Origin: Achatina immaculata
Lineage: Eukaryota > Mollusca > Gastropoda > Stylommatophora > Achatinidae
DNA length: 64,000 nt
Reading direction: 5' to 3'
Assembly (NCBI GenBank): GCA_009760885.1
Contig: CM019693.1
Coordinates: 2,856,300 to 2,920,299, forward strand
Every line of letters begins with the position of its first letter. The stretch's first letter is position 1. Shown here one piece after another: positions 47,886-59,540 of the stretch. The position numbers and the translations under genes were made by a program. A model generated the notes under the pieces. That model saw only the letters and a program-made list of their open reading frames with translations, was not told where the DNA came from and did no database searches.

Positions 47886-48440
47886 TAGGAAAGCATGATC
47901 ACCAACGTCAGTCGGCAGGGGAATATATAGATAGTCTTAGAAAGGATTGTGGGGGCCGGCGGGCCAGGAGGGGAGAGAGATAACTTTCGACAGAATGGTA
48001 GACAAAAAAAGCGCAGCTGGCAATTAAAAAAAACAAACAAACTTGAGAACCACTGTTTTTAAGGTTACCAACAGCATGAATAAAGACTGACAAAGGAATG
48101 ATATTAAAAACAGAAATTTAATACATTTTTTTTCTAATAAGATTATTATCTCCGTCGACAAGAATAGACAGGATCGGACCTGGAATGGACCACAGATCTT
48201 TTGTGATGATAGTTAATCGCATGTGATTTGTGGTCTGATTGAAAGGTTCTCGTGTTATAATTTACAGGGCCTTGGAATCCTTCAAGTAGGCTTTTGTCCT
48301 GAACATGGTGACGGAAGAACGGGCATAAACCGTTGCGAAGTGGAGAAAGAACGACAGCAGTGGAAATATTGATAATCAGACAGACAAACGATGTGCTGAC
48401 ATACACATTTTAAAAGTTTATGTGATCAATATGCGAGCAG

Positions 48441-48707
48441 ATGATGACCTTTACGGGAAATGCAGGTTCTTGTTCTCCTAAGAAGGTCAAAGATTCTAAC
48501 AGTAATTCAAGTTATTCAAGTTCTCCGAAGAAGGTAAAAGATTCTAATAGTAATTCAAGTTTGTCAAGTTCTCCGAAGAAGGTCAAAGATTCTAACAGTG
48601 ATTCAAGTTTGTCAAGTCCTCTGAAGAAGGTCAAAGATTCTAATAATGATTCAAGTTTGTCAAGTTCTGTTTCTAACATTTCTTTCACCTCTGTGAAGCA
48701 GTTCTAA
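48441..48707 (+). CDS. Short Ser/Lys-rich repeat ORF, doubtful gene
   Basis: An 88-codon frame from ATG to TAA carries four tandem 16-residue units of the type SSPKKVKDSNSNSSLS, then a short unique end (SVSNISFTSVKQF). Between units many changes are silent (gtc/gta, aac/aat) or conservative (Asn/Asp). No signal peptide, splice site or family was recognised. It could be part of an expressed gene or simply a 48 bp minisatellite. Confidence 0.3.
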   Translation: MMTFTGNAGSCSPKKVKDSNSNSSYSSSPKKVKDSNSNSSLSSSPKKVKDSNSDSSLSSPLKKVKDSNNDSSLSSSVSNISFTSVKQF

Positions 48708-49524
48708 CAGGAGAGCACTCTTTTAAAGTTCTTGGTTCTTCTGTATTCAATCTTCAGTTTATTACCGCCGACTCTGAAAGTTACACTTGCAATAAAGCGC
48801 AAGGGTAGCGCAGTTAGCTTCTCAAGCCAAGGGAGTTGGCTGTGGACCGATGCACCAAACATCTTTGCTTAAAAGAAAATAGCCTCCGGACGCTTGTGAA
48901 GGGTGAAATAGAGAAACACGCACGTTAACATTATAATAATATCAGATGTTAAACAGACAGACTGATTATCCTGGTTGTCCATCTTATGCTGTCCTTAGTG
49001 CATCTTATAAGGTTTTCTGCCATTGTCTTGGTCTTCCGTTGTGGGTCCCGTCCCCCCCCCCCCCCCCCCCGTTTTCTTATTTTCTTTGCAGTTTCCACCG
49101 GTTATTATGCTCGCTATATTGTCTTATCATGACGTGTCCAAAAAGTTTTCATTGACGTTTTTTTTCCCCTCTTATACTTTTTATTAGTTTGCCAACTTAT
49201 ACAAACTTCTCAGACAACTTATACAAACTTCTCTGACAACTTCTGAAGATGTTGTATTTCTCCAATGCTGGGTTTGCACCGTGTTTTTCTCCAAATAACC
49301 AAGCACGCCTTCGTCGCTGTTAATGTGTTGCTGCATATGTTTGTTCGTTGTCAAAATCTAGTAGGCAAACTGGCTTTATAGCATTGTCTTGTCTAGTCTC
49401 CTTCCTGGTATATCTTTCAGTGCTGAGGGGATAAACAGGGGATAAACAGGTGATAAACAGGTGAAAAACAGGTGATAAACAGGGCTTGGCGACTTCCTTC
49501 ATGTAACGCGATATTTAAGGTTTC
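48708..49524. other. No gene recognised
   Basis: Contains a poly-C run (49051-49070) and short repeats of 'ggtgataaacag' (49440-49480). Nothing was assigned. Confidence 0.4.
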
Positions 49525-49535
49525 TGTAATTTCCT

Positions 49536-49854
49536 TTTGTAAAAGAACAAATATATCTATACTACAAGAGCTTAATATTGAAGAAGGCTGGCTAGTGAAG
49601 AGGATTAAAGAGAGAAAACTGAAATATTTTGGACACATTAAACGTCATGATAATTTAGAGAAGACCGTATTGGAAGGATACATAATGGGAAAAAGAAAAA
49701 GAGGAAGACCAAGACGAGGATGGCTGCAAGACATCGTTGACGATCTGGAAATGGATGCAACAGCAGCAGGCCATCTTGCTCACAACCGAGAGGCCTACAG
49801 GAGTGCTGTTTGGGAGGCAAAGTTCCACAAGGGACATGCAAATGAATGAATGAA
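49536..49854 (+). mobile_element. LINE-B 3' fragment with target duplication
   Basis: The 11 bp 'tgtaatttcct' at 49525-49535 and 49855-49865 flanks the fragment. It encodes 'KLKYFGHIKRHDNLEKTVL' and 'GKRKRGRPRRGW' in an uninterrupted frame and ends in (TGAA)n. Confidence 0.9.
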
Positions 49855-49889
49855 TGTAATTTCCTCTCTCCGTCTCTAGCGCTAGCTCT

Positions 49890-50085
49890 ATCTCTCTCTC
49901 TATCTGAACCTTAAGTGCCCAAGTGCATGGGGATTCCTCAAGGGTTTTCCCCACAAATGCCTGTCCTTCGCCTTTTTTTTCTTGCCCAGGTGAGCCCTCT
50001 ATTGCTCAACATCCTCTCTGTTGTTCTCCTCCATGTCTATTTTGATCTACCCTTCCTCCTGTACCTCTGTGGTATCCATTTGAAG
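49890..50085 (-). mobile_element. LINE-A 3' fragment
   Basis: 'ctgaaccttaagtgcccaag' through 'caacatcctctctgttgttc', reverse orientation, immediately beside the LINE-B insertion. Confidence 0.82.
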
Positions 50086-50107
50086 TACACAGTATTAGAG
50101 TTAACGT

Positions 50108-50200
50108 GTAAGGTGTGAGATGGCCAAGTGGATAGTGCGCTTTTTCTCGTGGAAAGACTGCTGCTTGCCCTACCGGGGTCCGTGGTTCCACCTGTAAGTA
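50108..50200 (+). mobile_element. tRNA-like SINE head
   Basis: 'gagatggccaagtggatagt' resembles a tRNA A-box with 'cgtggttccacc' as a degraded B-box. The body was not recognised. Confidence 0.4.
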
Positions 50201-50285
50201 ATTCTCTTGCCAATTTGATTTTGACTAGGCTCTCAGTATCATCGCGAACGAGACACTCCCATAACCGCTCTACCGCTCTGCGTTG

Positions 50286-50430
50286 TTTTTGAATTCATTC
50301 CACTTTATACCGAGTATTTTCCTTTTTCCCAAAAAGTCTAATTTGTTGTTTATTTCTTTAGTTGCTTTCCAGCTCTCGTTGGCATAAATGAGAGTGGATA
50401 GTACATCCGAATTGAATAATCTTGGCTTAA
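50286..50430 (-). mobile_element. LINE-C internal fragment
   Basis: 'ttgaattcattccactttat' to 'gaattgaataatcttggctt' matches part of the LINE-C RT C-terminal coding region in reverse. Confidence 0.75.
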
Positions 50431-50559
50431 TTTTAGGAACTACAACAATCCAAATGCGAAACTAGTCAGCTCCGCTCTCGGCACGGGCACCGTAGCTAAT
50501 GTGTAAAAGTCGAACCATGATTTATAAAAGATTTTGCCAGTTTTCTTTCTCTCACATCT

Positions 50560-50840
50560 AAAGATCTTCGCCTACAAGTTTTCGAATGCTAACCACATCT
50601 GCTAAGAAATGACACCATAAGACAGATGGTAGGAACTGCGCCACGCCTACGACACAGACAGAGAAGCAAAGAACCAAGTGGTTCGGCCGCTCAGTGAGAA
50701 TGGCACACCCACAGCCGGCCGGGAGAGCAGCCTTCAGTCAAAGAACTACAGGACAGAGATCAAGAGGAAGACCAGAAAGGGATGCATAGACGGTATCAAG
50801 AGAAACACTCCCTAATTATGGCATGGCCGATATCGAGGCC
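50560..50840 (+). mobile_element. Degraded LINE C-terminal fragment
   Basis: Short coding traces, including a 'cagagatcaagaggaagacc' stretch like the RGRPR motif of LINE C-termini, lie in broken frames. Family uncertain. Confidence 0.4.
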
Positions 50841-50958
50841 ATTCATCTGATCCAAAACAAAACGCCATCTTCTCTCCCCTTAGACACTTCATGGTACAAG
50901 AGAAAGGATAAAGTCAAGCAATTAAAGTGACTACAGCTGTACTGAATCACTTTTAACG

Positions 50959-51180
50959 CAGTGTTTCCCAACCTTTTTTTTTTTTTTTTGGGATCATGCC
51001 CCACCTCAACGTCACAAAGATTTTGATCTCCCTCCCCCGTCTCCGATAGCATAATAGTCAACGAAGTTCTGAAAGTAAAAGTATAATATAAATATACTCA
51101 ATATATACCCCCTCCCAAATTAAAAAAAAAAAATCAAATTGCCCCCTTATGGGCCGTACACCCCGCGTTGGGAAACAGTG
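50959..51180 (+). mobile_element. hAT-type MITE
   Basis: The ends 'cagtgtttcccaacc' and 'gcgttgggaaacagtg' are inverted repeats. The 8 bp flanks ttttaacg (50951-50958) and atttaacg (51181-51188) match at seven positions. Internal T-run, non-coding. Confidence 0.82.
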
Positions 51181-51284
51181 ATTTAACGTTGTAAAACTGG
51201 CAACTAGTACAAGAAGTTACCAGGAAGTCTTGTAAATGTATAATATAAAGCAACTACTCAAAAAAAAAAAGCGGCTGTTTTTAT

Positions 51285-51725
51285 ACGTTTGTTCCTAAAA
51301 ATGAACGTTTTTGAGCGAAACAAAACAAAATGAACACTTCTTTTTAACGCAACAAAACAAAATGAATACTTTTTAAACGAAACAAGACAAAGTGAACGCT
51401 TTTTAACGAAACAAGACAAAAAATGAACGCTTTTGAACGAAACAAGATAAAATAAATGCTTTTGAACGAGACAAGACAAAATGAACACTTTTTTAAACGA
51501 AACAAGACTAAATTAACACTTTTTTAACGAAACGACAAAATTAACATTTTTTTAACGAAACAAGACAAAATAAATGCTTTTGAACGAGACAAGACAAAAT
51601 GAACACTTTTTTAAACGAAACAAGACTAAATTAACACTTTTTTAACGAAACGACAAAATTAACATTTTTTTAACGAAAGAAGACAAAATTAACACTTTTT
51701 AGCGAAACTAGACAAAATGAACACA
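51285..51725 (+). repeat. ~32 bp minisatellite with A/T-rich units
   Basis: About thirteen units of 'aacgaaacaagacaaaatga' plus 'acactttttt'. A block of three units (51465-51560) is repeated at 51590-51680, so a higher-order duplication is visible. Confidence 0.92.
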
Positions 51726-52084
51726 CCGACTAAAACTTACTTGACCGACTTGCACTGGGTTTTAAAATACGAGACTGAGACCTGTTAAACGGCACCATCT
51801 CGTAGCTGTAACAATCAGTCGTGACCACGAACTGGACCGATCCAATGCCACGACACGAGAGGAGTCCGATTCTGCATCCTAGATTACCAGCTTCGTTGTT
51901 GTTCCGGGCATTGTATTCGTGGCAGAACTATTTCTGGAGGGCGGCATCGATCTTGCTCAGGTGAAAGAAAGTAAACTCGTTTGAAAACATAATAGCTTTC
52001 ATGATTAGTATCGATTCTTGGCTCACATCGACACATTGACTGATGTAGCATTATTATTTAATTAATATTTATTAGCTCGTAGTT

Positions 52085-52690
52085 CAGACTAATGTAGGTC
52101 CAGACTGACCAGACTAATGTAGGTACAGACTGATCAGACTAATGTAGGTACAGACTGATCAGACTAATGTAGGTCTAGACTGACCAGACTAATGTAGGTC
52201 CAGACTGATCAGACTAATGTAGGTACAGACTGATCAGACTAATGTAGGTCCAGACTGACCAGACTAATGTAGGTCTAGACTGACCAGACTAATGTAGGTA
52301 CAGACTGATCAGACTAATGTAGGTACAGACTGATCAGACTAATGTAGGTACAGACTGACCAGACTAATGTAGGTACAGACTGACCAGACTAATGTAGGTA
52401 CAGACTGACTAGACTAATGTAGGTCTAGACTGACCAGACTAATGTAGGTTTAGACTGACCAGACTAATGTAGGTACAGACTGATCAGACTAATGTAGGTC
52501 CAGACTGACCAGACTAATGTAGGTACAGCCTGACCAGACTAATGTAGGTCCAGACTGACCAGACTAATGTAGGCCCAGACTGACCAGACTAATGTAGGCA
52601 CAGCCTGACCAGACTAATGTAGGTTCAGACTTTCCATATTAATGTAGGGTCCAGCCTGACCAGATAATTGTAGGTCCAGACTGACTGATT
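52085..52690 (+). repeat. 25 bp minisatellite, about 24 units
   Basis: The unit is 'agactaatgtaggtacagac' plus 'tgacc', with ggtacag, ggtccag and ggtctag variants. Units are contiguous, with no unique spacers. Confidence 0.95.
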
Positions 52691-52854
52691 TGTTTTTTTT
52701 TCTTTGGATTACCTGAGCTATTTTATTTCAGTAACTCATTATTATATGGCTTTCTTGCTTCTTTATTCATGATCGAGCAATGATTTTATTGCCACTGTTG
52801 GTAACATTTCCAATTAAAAAGTTCCAGTTCTGATCTCCGTTATGAAATGTAATG

Positions 52855-52886
52855 TATGTTATGTTATATATGTATGTATTTTATGT

Positions 52887-52919
<33 letters not shown>

Positions 52920-53035
52920 GTATGTATGTATGTATGTATGTATGTATTATGTATGTATGTATGTATGCATGGATGTGTATGTGCATGTGCATGTAAGCAT
53001 GTATTTATGTATGTATGCGTATGTGTGTATGTATG
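52855..53035 (+). repeat. (TATG)n microsatellite
   Basis: An imperfect TATG/TGCA array. It gives a spurious Met/Tyr/Val/Cys frame. Confidence 0.92.
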
Positions 53036-53490
53036 TACTTATTCTTCAAAAGTTTAAGCATAATAATCTTGTACATTTACATACATTTTACACACAACAA
53101 CAACAACATCAAAAACAAAAACACGCACTGGCTTCTGATATTTTTTTAAAAAATCAAATTTAAAAAAACCCCGCAGTATTTTCCTGTAACAATGTTTAAG
53201 TCTGGTTATGAACAGTGTCACAGGAAGACATGTTACAAATGCTTCAGAAATTTCATGTAAACAGTTAGGACGTGATGATATATGAAGAATATGTACTGGA
53301 ATCAAAGAGCAGTGATATGAGTTATGAACAACGATTTAAATAAAATGATTTATGTGAATATCAACAGACGAAGCAAAGATGGTATGGCAAGGGCGGACAC
53401 CATGATAGGCATTGCAAATTTTAAAGGAATGGGGAAAGTATGTCACAATTGAAAAAAAAAGCAGTCTAACATATAGATACGATAGAGTTC
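53036..53490. other. No gene recognised
   Basis: A/T-rich sequence without recognised elements. Confidence 0.4.
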
Positions 53491-53496
53491 TGGAAG

Positions 53497-53760
53497 GTGG
53501 CTTGGTTGGCTGAGTAGTTAAGCGCTCGATCTACTAATCCAGTGATACCGGGTTCAAGTCCCACCAATGAGGATTTATTTATTTTTCTGGTACCGCCACA
53601 CCAAAAAAGATCCCGGGTCAATCCAGCCTCTAAAAACTGGTACCATAGAAACCTGGGAAGGTAAATGCGGCCAGGCGAGACATAAGACTCCTTTTAAGTG
53701 CCGAAGGTCTTGGAAATACAGGCCTAACGCCGTACCAATATACCTGGATGGCATGGAAAT
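53497..53760 (+). mobile_element. tRNA-derived SINE (family S2), copy 2
   Basis: 'tggttggctgagtagttaag' (A-box region) and 'gggttcaagtccca' (B-box) at tRNA-like spacing. The body resembles 37275-37300 in reverse ('cagcctctaaaaactggtac'). Confidence 0.8.
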
Positions 53761-53869
53761 GGAAGATTTTTACCTTTACAGTTCCGGAGGCAGTATAAAA
53801 AGCCAGTAAATAAAGTTGTCAAATTTACCAGTTAAAAAGACGATTAGAGAAGAACAGTGGAAAAATCAA

Positions 53870-54325
53870 ATTAAATATAAGGAAATGTGTGAAAGCTGGA
53901 AAACAACTAAAGAAACAGACAAGAAATTAGACTCTTTCGAAAACAAATGCCTAAGGAAAATATTCGGTATAAAGTGGAATGAATTCAAGAACAACGCAGA
54001 GATCAGACAGATGAGCAAACAACAACCTGTCTCATGGTTGATCAGAAAAAGAAGATGGTCATATGTCGGTCATGTGATGAGAAGAAACAATCAGAGAATC
54101 CCCAAACAAGCTATCAAATGGAACACAACAGGCCGAAGAAAAAGAGGTCTACCACGTGAAACTTTAAAAAAGGACATTGTTAAGAGAAGCCAATTCAGTG
54201 GGTATAACATCCCTTGATGAGATTGAAAAACGTGCCGAAGACGGGGCATCTTGGCGAATTACCATGCGGGCCCTATGTGACGTTTAACGGCACGGGAAGG
54301 ATGTAAGATGTAAGACAAGGAAAGG
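53870..54325 (+). mobile_element. LINE-C 3' fragment
   Basis: Encodes 'CESWKTTKETDKKLDSFEN', 'KRRWSYVGHVMRR' and 'GRRKRGLPRETLKK', with one frameshift near 54205. It ends 'cggcacgggaaggatgtaag' with a GATGTAA tail. Confidence 0.9.
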
Positions 54326-54639
54326 CACTGATAAATAAAATTCATTTAATTCGAAGCTATCCCTATTCCTATCCCTTTAAAATAAGTCAGGTGATCAGAG
54401 AAATGCATGTGAGGTGAGAAAGAGGCTCCTTATAACCTATAAGCCCCTGCTGCCTTGAGGGTGGTAGGTCAGTGTCCAAGGGCCATTGGAGAGACAGGAC
54501 ACAAACCTTCAAAAAAGCAACAGGAAACCACTGTTGAACCACCCCCACCCCCCACAAAGTACAGTCATTCAGATCTACAAAAAAATCAAATTGATGACCA
54601 CAACAAACAAACACAAATCAACAACTGATCTGACAGAAA

Positions 54640-54720
54640 ATATCAAGGAACGAGATCTGTGCAGAAGCACGGCTACCAACGTCTATCGACATGGCACTTG
54701 ATGACGTCGATGATGATCTC
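54640..54720 (+). mobile_element. LINE-D 3' end
   Basis: 'aaggaacgagatctgtgcag' and 'catggcacttgatgacg' match the LINE-D terminus with a GAT-type tail. Confidence 0.65.
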
Positions 54721-54879
54721 AAAACTACAATAACAGCTGACGAAAACGCGCAACTGAAATCAAATCATGAGTGGGAAAAAGAAGCAAAGGCAGCACTTTG
54801 TATAACACGAAAAAGATACTAACAAATAAGATAATGTCTTTTAAAAACGAGGAAAACAGTATTACAGTTCTATCTCTCG

Positions 54880-55365
54880 TCTTTTATCTCCCTGGAACTT
54901 CCGGTTTGACGCACTTTGCACCGGTGTTGTCAAGGTGTTTGAGGCACAGTATCGTGTCGGCTTGGGGCTGGGTTATAGCGGCTATTTTATCAGTCCCTGG
55001 TAAGGTAAAGTAAGGTAAGGTAAGGTAAGATAAGGTAAGGTAAGGTAAAATCCCCGTTTCTATGCCATTATGCCATATATTTGGGACGTGGTATTAGGCC
55101 TGTACTTCCACGACCTGGGGCACGTGAAAATGTCATGTTTATCAGTCTCAGAGTGGAGATAAAAGCAGGTGGATATGCAACCCTTCTTTAGTAGACTCCA
55201 CCACTATGGGGACTTTGACGATCACTGCCCCATTAGCCAGGCTAGGCCTGTTACTGGGAGCACCAATGAAGAGGTGAGACAGGGTCTTGGTCAGCTTTGG
55301 TTCGCTAACCCTGGCGTAAACAGCTCAGCTATGGGTCGCTGAATGTCAAAACGGACAACGACCGT
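54880..55365 (-). mobile_element. SINE-like family F, copy 8, split by repeat G
   Basis: The reverse copy is interrupted at about 55003-55165 by repeat G. Family F sequence resumes at 'ggatatgcaacccttcttta'. Confidence 0.72.
55003..55160 (+). repeat. Dispersed repeat G, copy 2, with (GGTAA)n
   Basis: A (GGTAA)n run followed by 'aatccccgtttctatgcca', matching 36740-36800. It is inserted in family F. Confidence 0.65.
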
Positions 55366-55384
55366 CTTCACCTCCATTACACTC

Positions 55385-55680
55385 CTATCTTACATCTTAC
55401 ATCCTTCCCGTGCCATTAAACGTCACATATGACTGGCATGGTAGTTCGCCAAATTTTCCTATTTTCGGCGAGCTTTTCAACCTCATCAGTGGATTTCAAG
55501 CCTACTAATTTCGTCTCTCTTAACAATGTCCTCTTTAGAGTTTCACGTGGTCGACCTCTTTTTCTTCGACCTATTGTGTTCAACTTGGTAACTTGCTTTC
55601 TGATTGTGTCTGCTCATCACGTGATCGATATATGCCCATCTCCTTTTTCCTGATCATCCATGAGACAGGTTGTACATTCC
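55385..55680 (-). mobile_element. LINE-C 3' fragment
   Basis: Reverse LINE-C end from 'tcttacatccttcccgtgcc' to 'catccatgagacaggttgt'. Confidence 0.85.
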
Positions 55681-56110
55681 TATACCGAGCCAGTAGTGCT
55701 GTACGACTGTGAGACTTAGACAAAGGACACTCATATGGTAAAGAAACTGGAAGCATCAGAAGCGCTTATGGGTAGTGTTAGTGAAAGATGCAACAGATGC
55801 CGTATTTGTCAATCAGAAACAACAGATGCCAGAAGTTGCAGAGGAAGTTTTTAAAAAATCTCAAAAATATATGAAAAAGATTAACAAAAAAATTTCTAGG
55901 ACATATCACGAGAGAGCATAACCTACAGAACCTGGATTCACTGGAAAACTTCAGGGGGAAAAAAAGGAAGTGAACACCGGAGAGAAAGAAAAAAAAATCT
56001 CAGCAGGCTGACCTGGCGGTACGTGGAAGAGGTAGCATATAAACTGACATTAAACACTAAAGACAACATAAGACAGAGAAGCATGATCTCCAACGCTGTT
56101 CAGCACCCCC
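55681..56110 (+). mobile_element. Degraded LINE remnant
   Basis: Broken frame traces such as 'VVLYDCETWTKD'-like reading near 55695-55730, a common RT C-terminal pattern. Heavily decayed. Confidence 0.4.
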
Positions 56111-56284
56111 ACATAATGAATTAATGAGTGCACACTGATATACTGTGAGCTCAAACCAATGGCTTAATCGCGTGTTGACGTTCCTTTGTCAGAACTGAAA
56201 ACTTTCTGTTTGGAAATTCATCAAAACCCCTTTCCTTGTAATATTGCGTCATGCTAATATGTTCTAATGCATTCTGTGTTCTGA

Positions 56285-56640
56285 CGCAGTCAATACGCTT
56301 GTCCGATGAGGCAATCGGCGAGCCATAGCTGATATGCTAGAGTCAGGGTTAGCGAACCACAGCTGACCAAGACCCTGTCCCGCCTCTCCGTGGTATCCCC
56401 CAGTAACAGGCTTAGCCTGGCTAAAGGGGCAGGGATCGCTATAGACCCCATGGTGGTGGAGTCTGCTAAAGAGGCATTGCACACCCCCCCCCCCCCCTGC
56501 ATTTTAGCAGTACTCCGAGACTGAAAAAAGTAGCCGCCTTAACCCTCTCCCACGCCGATACGATGCTGTGGCTAAACACCTCTACAACTTCAGCTGCAAA
56601 GAGCAACAGCTCACAGTTACAGGGAGTTCGTACAAGTACA
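56285..56640 (+). mobile_element. SINE-like family F, copy 9
   Basis: Runs from 'gcagtcaatacgcttgtccg' to 'agttacagggagttcgtaca' with an ACAAG-type tail. Full-length-looking. Confidence 0.8.
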
Positions 56641-57004
56641 AGGACAAGTGCAAGTCTGTGTTTTGAAATTACGACGGAACGAAGTAACTAAAAGAGTTTA
56701 GCGACCTGTCGTTGATTACATAATAATTTTTGTGTGTGCCCTAATTCTGGTACTGGAGCTAGCGTTGATTAATGAGGAATAGCCCAATGGCAGATACGAG
56801 GACGAACAATTAGTAGCTTACTTGTTTGGAGAATAGCTGTATCATGGCATTGCCAACATTAGCAGGAGCTAGTGGTAGACTGGAAGAAATATACATCTCA
56901 GCTTCTTAACTATGATCTTTGTTGCTGCTGCTGGTGTTATTCCACTACTAAGAAGCTAAAAATAGTGAAGAAACTCTGGAAATGGACTAGTCATGTGCTC
57001 CTAG
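56641..57004. other. Mostly unrecognised; LINE-H trace at the end
   Basis: At 56970-57005 'ctagtcatgtgctcctagga' resembles the GHVLRGDP-coding motif seen in 58627-58945. Confidence 0.4.
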
Positions 57005-58640
57005 GAGACCCCGGCATCATCATCATCATCATGTGCCGTGCCGACTGACGTTGGCTATTATGCTTCTCCAGAGTATCCGATCCTTCATGCAGGCCATCAG
57101 CTCATTTGGTGATCTCCTCTCACACCATCCCGTCAGACTGTCCAGTATCATTTCTCTTGGTCTTCCTCTTGATCTTCTTCCTTCTATTTTTCCTGTTGTT
57201 ATAATATTTTCAATGCCCCCTCTTCTCATTGCATGTCCTATGAAAGTACATTGTCTCTCTCTTATCTTTCTGACAAGGTTTTTTTGTCTCTCCAGCTCTT
57301 CTCATACATTCTTCATTAGTTATTTTTGCTGTCCAGGGGATTCGCAACATTCTTCTAATAAACCACATTTCTGCTGCTTCCAATGATTTTTGTGCAGACT
57401 TGCCTATTGTCCATGATTCACTTCCATATAACAAGATAGGTTCAATATAGCATTGTAGGACTCGTTTTCTAACATTTATTGATAAGGATGTGTTGGTTAA
57501 AATGTTTCTCATTCTCTGAAATGCAGTCTTTGCTTGGCCTATTCTGTTCCTAATTTCTGTTCTGCATTTCCCATCTGAAGTTATTACTGCTCCAAGGTAT
57601 TTGAATTTCTACACCTGCTTTAGAATAGTTCCGTTTAATTTTATACTGCATGCTGGTGGATTCTATTTCTTAGATATAACCATAGTCTCTGTCTTTTTGA
57701 TGTTCAAAGTAAGGCCTTTCTGTTCACTTTCTTTGGCGACTTTATCCAAGAGATTTTGCAGGTCTTGTTGGTTCTCAGCTATCAGTACTGTGTCGTCAGA
57801 ATACCGAAGATTGTTAATATTGTATCCTCCAATTTTTATGCCTGGTTCTGTGATGATTGTTCTTAGAATATTCTCGCTATACAGAGAAAAAAGGTCTGGA
57901 TATAGTACACATCCTTGTCACACCCCTTGTTTTATAGGTTGATATTTTCCAATTCTATTTTCAACTCGAACTGCTGCTTCTTGCTGCCAGTATAGATGTT
58001 TTACAATACTCAGGTCTTTGCCGTCTATATTGATGTCTTCAAGCATTTTAATAATTTCATTATGTTTCACCTTGTCAAATGCCTTGGTGTAATCAATGAA
58101 GCATAAGTAGAGATCTTTCTGTACTTCTAAAGCTCTTTCTGTTAGTGTTCGTAAAGCATAAATGGCATTGTGTGTTCCCTTTCCTTCAGCAAATCCAAAC
58201 TGTTCATCTGCTATTTCCATTTTTATCTTTTTCCTTGTTCTTCTCATAATTATTCTCAGAAGTAGCTTCGTTATGTGACATGAGAGGCAGATAGTCCAGT
58301 GGTCGTCACATTCCCTTGCACCTGATTTCTTTGGTAGTGCTATAAACGTGGATTTAATCAGGTCACTGGGAATATAACCACTGTTGTAAATGTCATTCAG
58401 TAACTTGGTTATTATTTTTATTCCTGTCTCCTCTAGTGCCTCTATTTCTTCTATTGTTATATTATCAGGCTCAGTCGTTTTTCCTTTCTTCATGTGTTTG
58501 ATGGCATCTATGATTTCATCTTCAAGTATTGGTAGTCCCTCACAGTTTTCAGTAACTGGTGTTAATTCTGGTCTTTCTCCTCCATATAGCTCACCGATAT
58601 ACTCTGTCCACCTGTCCACAATGAGTGCACGACGGCAACG
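57005..58640 (-). mobile_element. LINE-D non-LTR retrotransposon, endonuclease missing
   Basis: On the minus strand, 58619-57918 encodes the RT fingers and palm with 'FIALPKKSGARECDDH', 'FGFAEGKGTHNAIY' and motif A 'CFIDYTKAFDKVKHNE'. After breaks, 57512-57029 encodes the C-terminus ('LLYGSESWTI', 'KIEGRRSRGRPREM', 'NVSRHGT'). The segment with the YxDD motif (57850-57780) is present but out of frame. The tail is (ATG)n. Dead copy. Confidence 0.88.
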
Positions 58641-58945
58641 TCTCTAAAACAGTCATGTGCTCCGAGGAGACCCTGTCAGCGTCTCTAAAACAGTCATGTG
58701 CTCCGAAGAGACCCTGTCAGCGTCTCTAAAACAGTCATGTGCTCCGAAGAGACCCCAGCAGCGTCGTTAAAACGGTCATGTGCTCCGAGGAGACCCTGTC
58801 AGCGTCGTTAAAACAGTCATGTGCTCCGAAGAGACCCCGGCAGCGTCGTTAAAACGGTCATGTGCTCCGAGGAGACCCCAGCAGCGTCGTTAAAACAGTC
58901 ATGTGCTCCGAGGAGACCCTGTCAGCGTCGCTAAAACAGTCATGA
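58627..58945 (+). repeat. ~41 bp minisatellite derived from a LINE motif
   Basis: Seven to eight units of 'aaaacagtcatgtgctccga' plus 'agagaccctgtcagcgtc'. 'catgtgctccgaggagac' is the coding sequence for HVLRGD, a LINE C-terminal motif, and the LINE continues to the right. Confidence 0.9.
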
Positions 58946-59110
58946 TATGTAAATCGGAGGGAAAAAGAAAGAGAGGCCGAGCAAAGGTTACCTGGCTGGG
59001 AAATGAGGAAGCAGAAATGAGTAGCATGCAGCACAGCTGGGGCGCAAATGCAAAGGCTGGCCGCAGACCGTGAGAAGTGGAGAGAATTTGTTGCTGGACA
59101 GCAAGACGTC
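58946..59110 (+). mobile_element. LINE-H 3' fragment
   Basis: The frame includes 'KRKRGRAKVTWLGNEEAEM' and, after a frameshift, 'MQRLAADREKWREFVAGQ', a typical LINE C-terminus. Confidence 0.7.
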
Positions 59111-59212
59111 ACAGCGGATACTGGACGGCGAATGTTTAGCCGATCGTCAGCCAAAGGTAATGGGGATAGAAGAAGCTGGAACCCAGCTCAAGCAAACAGG
59201 CCAGGTGAAGAC

Positions 59213-59540
59213 GACTGTCCGATAAGACAATCAGCGACCGACAGCTGATATGCTAGCGCCAGGGTTATGGAACCATAGCTGACCAAGACCCTGTCCCACC
59301 TCTCCGTGGTACCCCCAGTAACAGGCCTATCCTGGCTAACGGGGCAGAGATCGCCATAATCCCCATGGTGGTGGAGTCTGCTAAAGAAGCATTGCACACC
59401 CCCTGCTTTTTAGCTGTACTCCGGGACTGAAAAAAATAGCTGCCATAACCTGCTCCCACGCCGATACGATGCTGTGCCTCAACACCTCTACAGCATCGGC
59501 TGCAAAGGACAACAGCTCGCAGTTACAAGGAGATAGTACA
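59213..59540 (+). mobile_element. SINE-like family F, copy 10
   Basis: Best copy for a consensus: from 'gactgtccgataagacaatc' through 'cagcatcggctgcaaaggac' to 'gatagtacaagtacaag'. About 330 bp, non-coding. Confidence 0.82.

Noticed and set aside
52085..52690. CRISPR-like regular repeats
   Set aside because: Units are contiguous 25 bp tandem copies with no unique spacers, in a eukaryotic locus. The same applies to 60490-60990 and 25118-25790.
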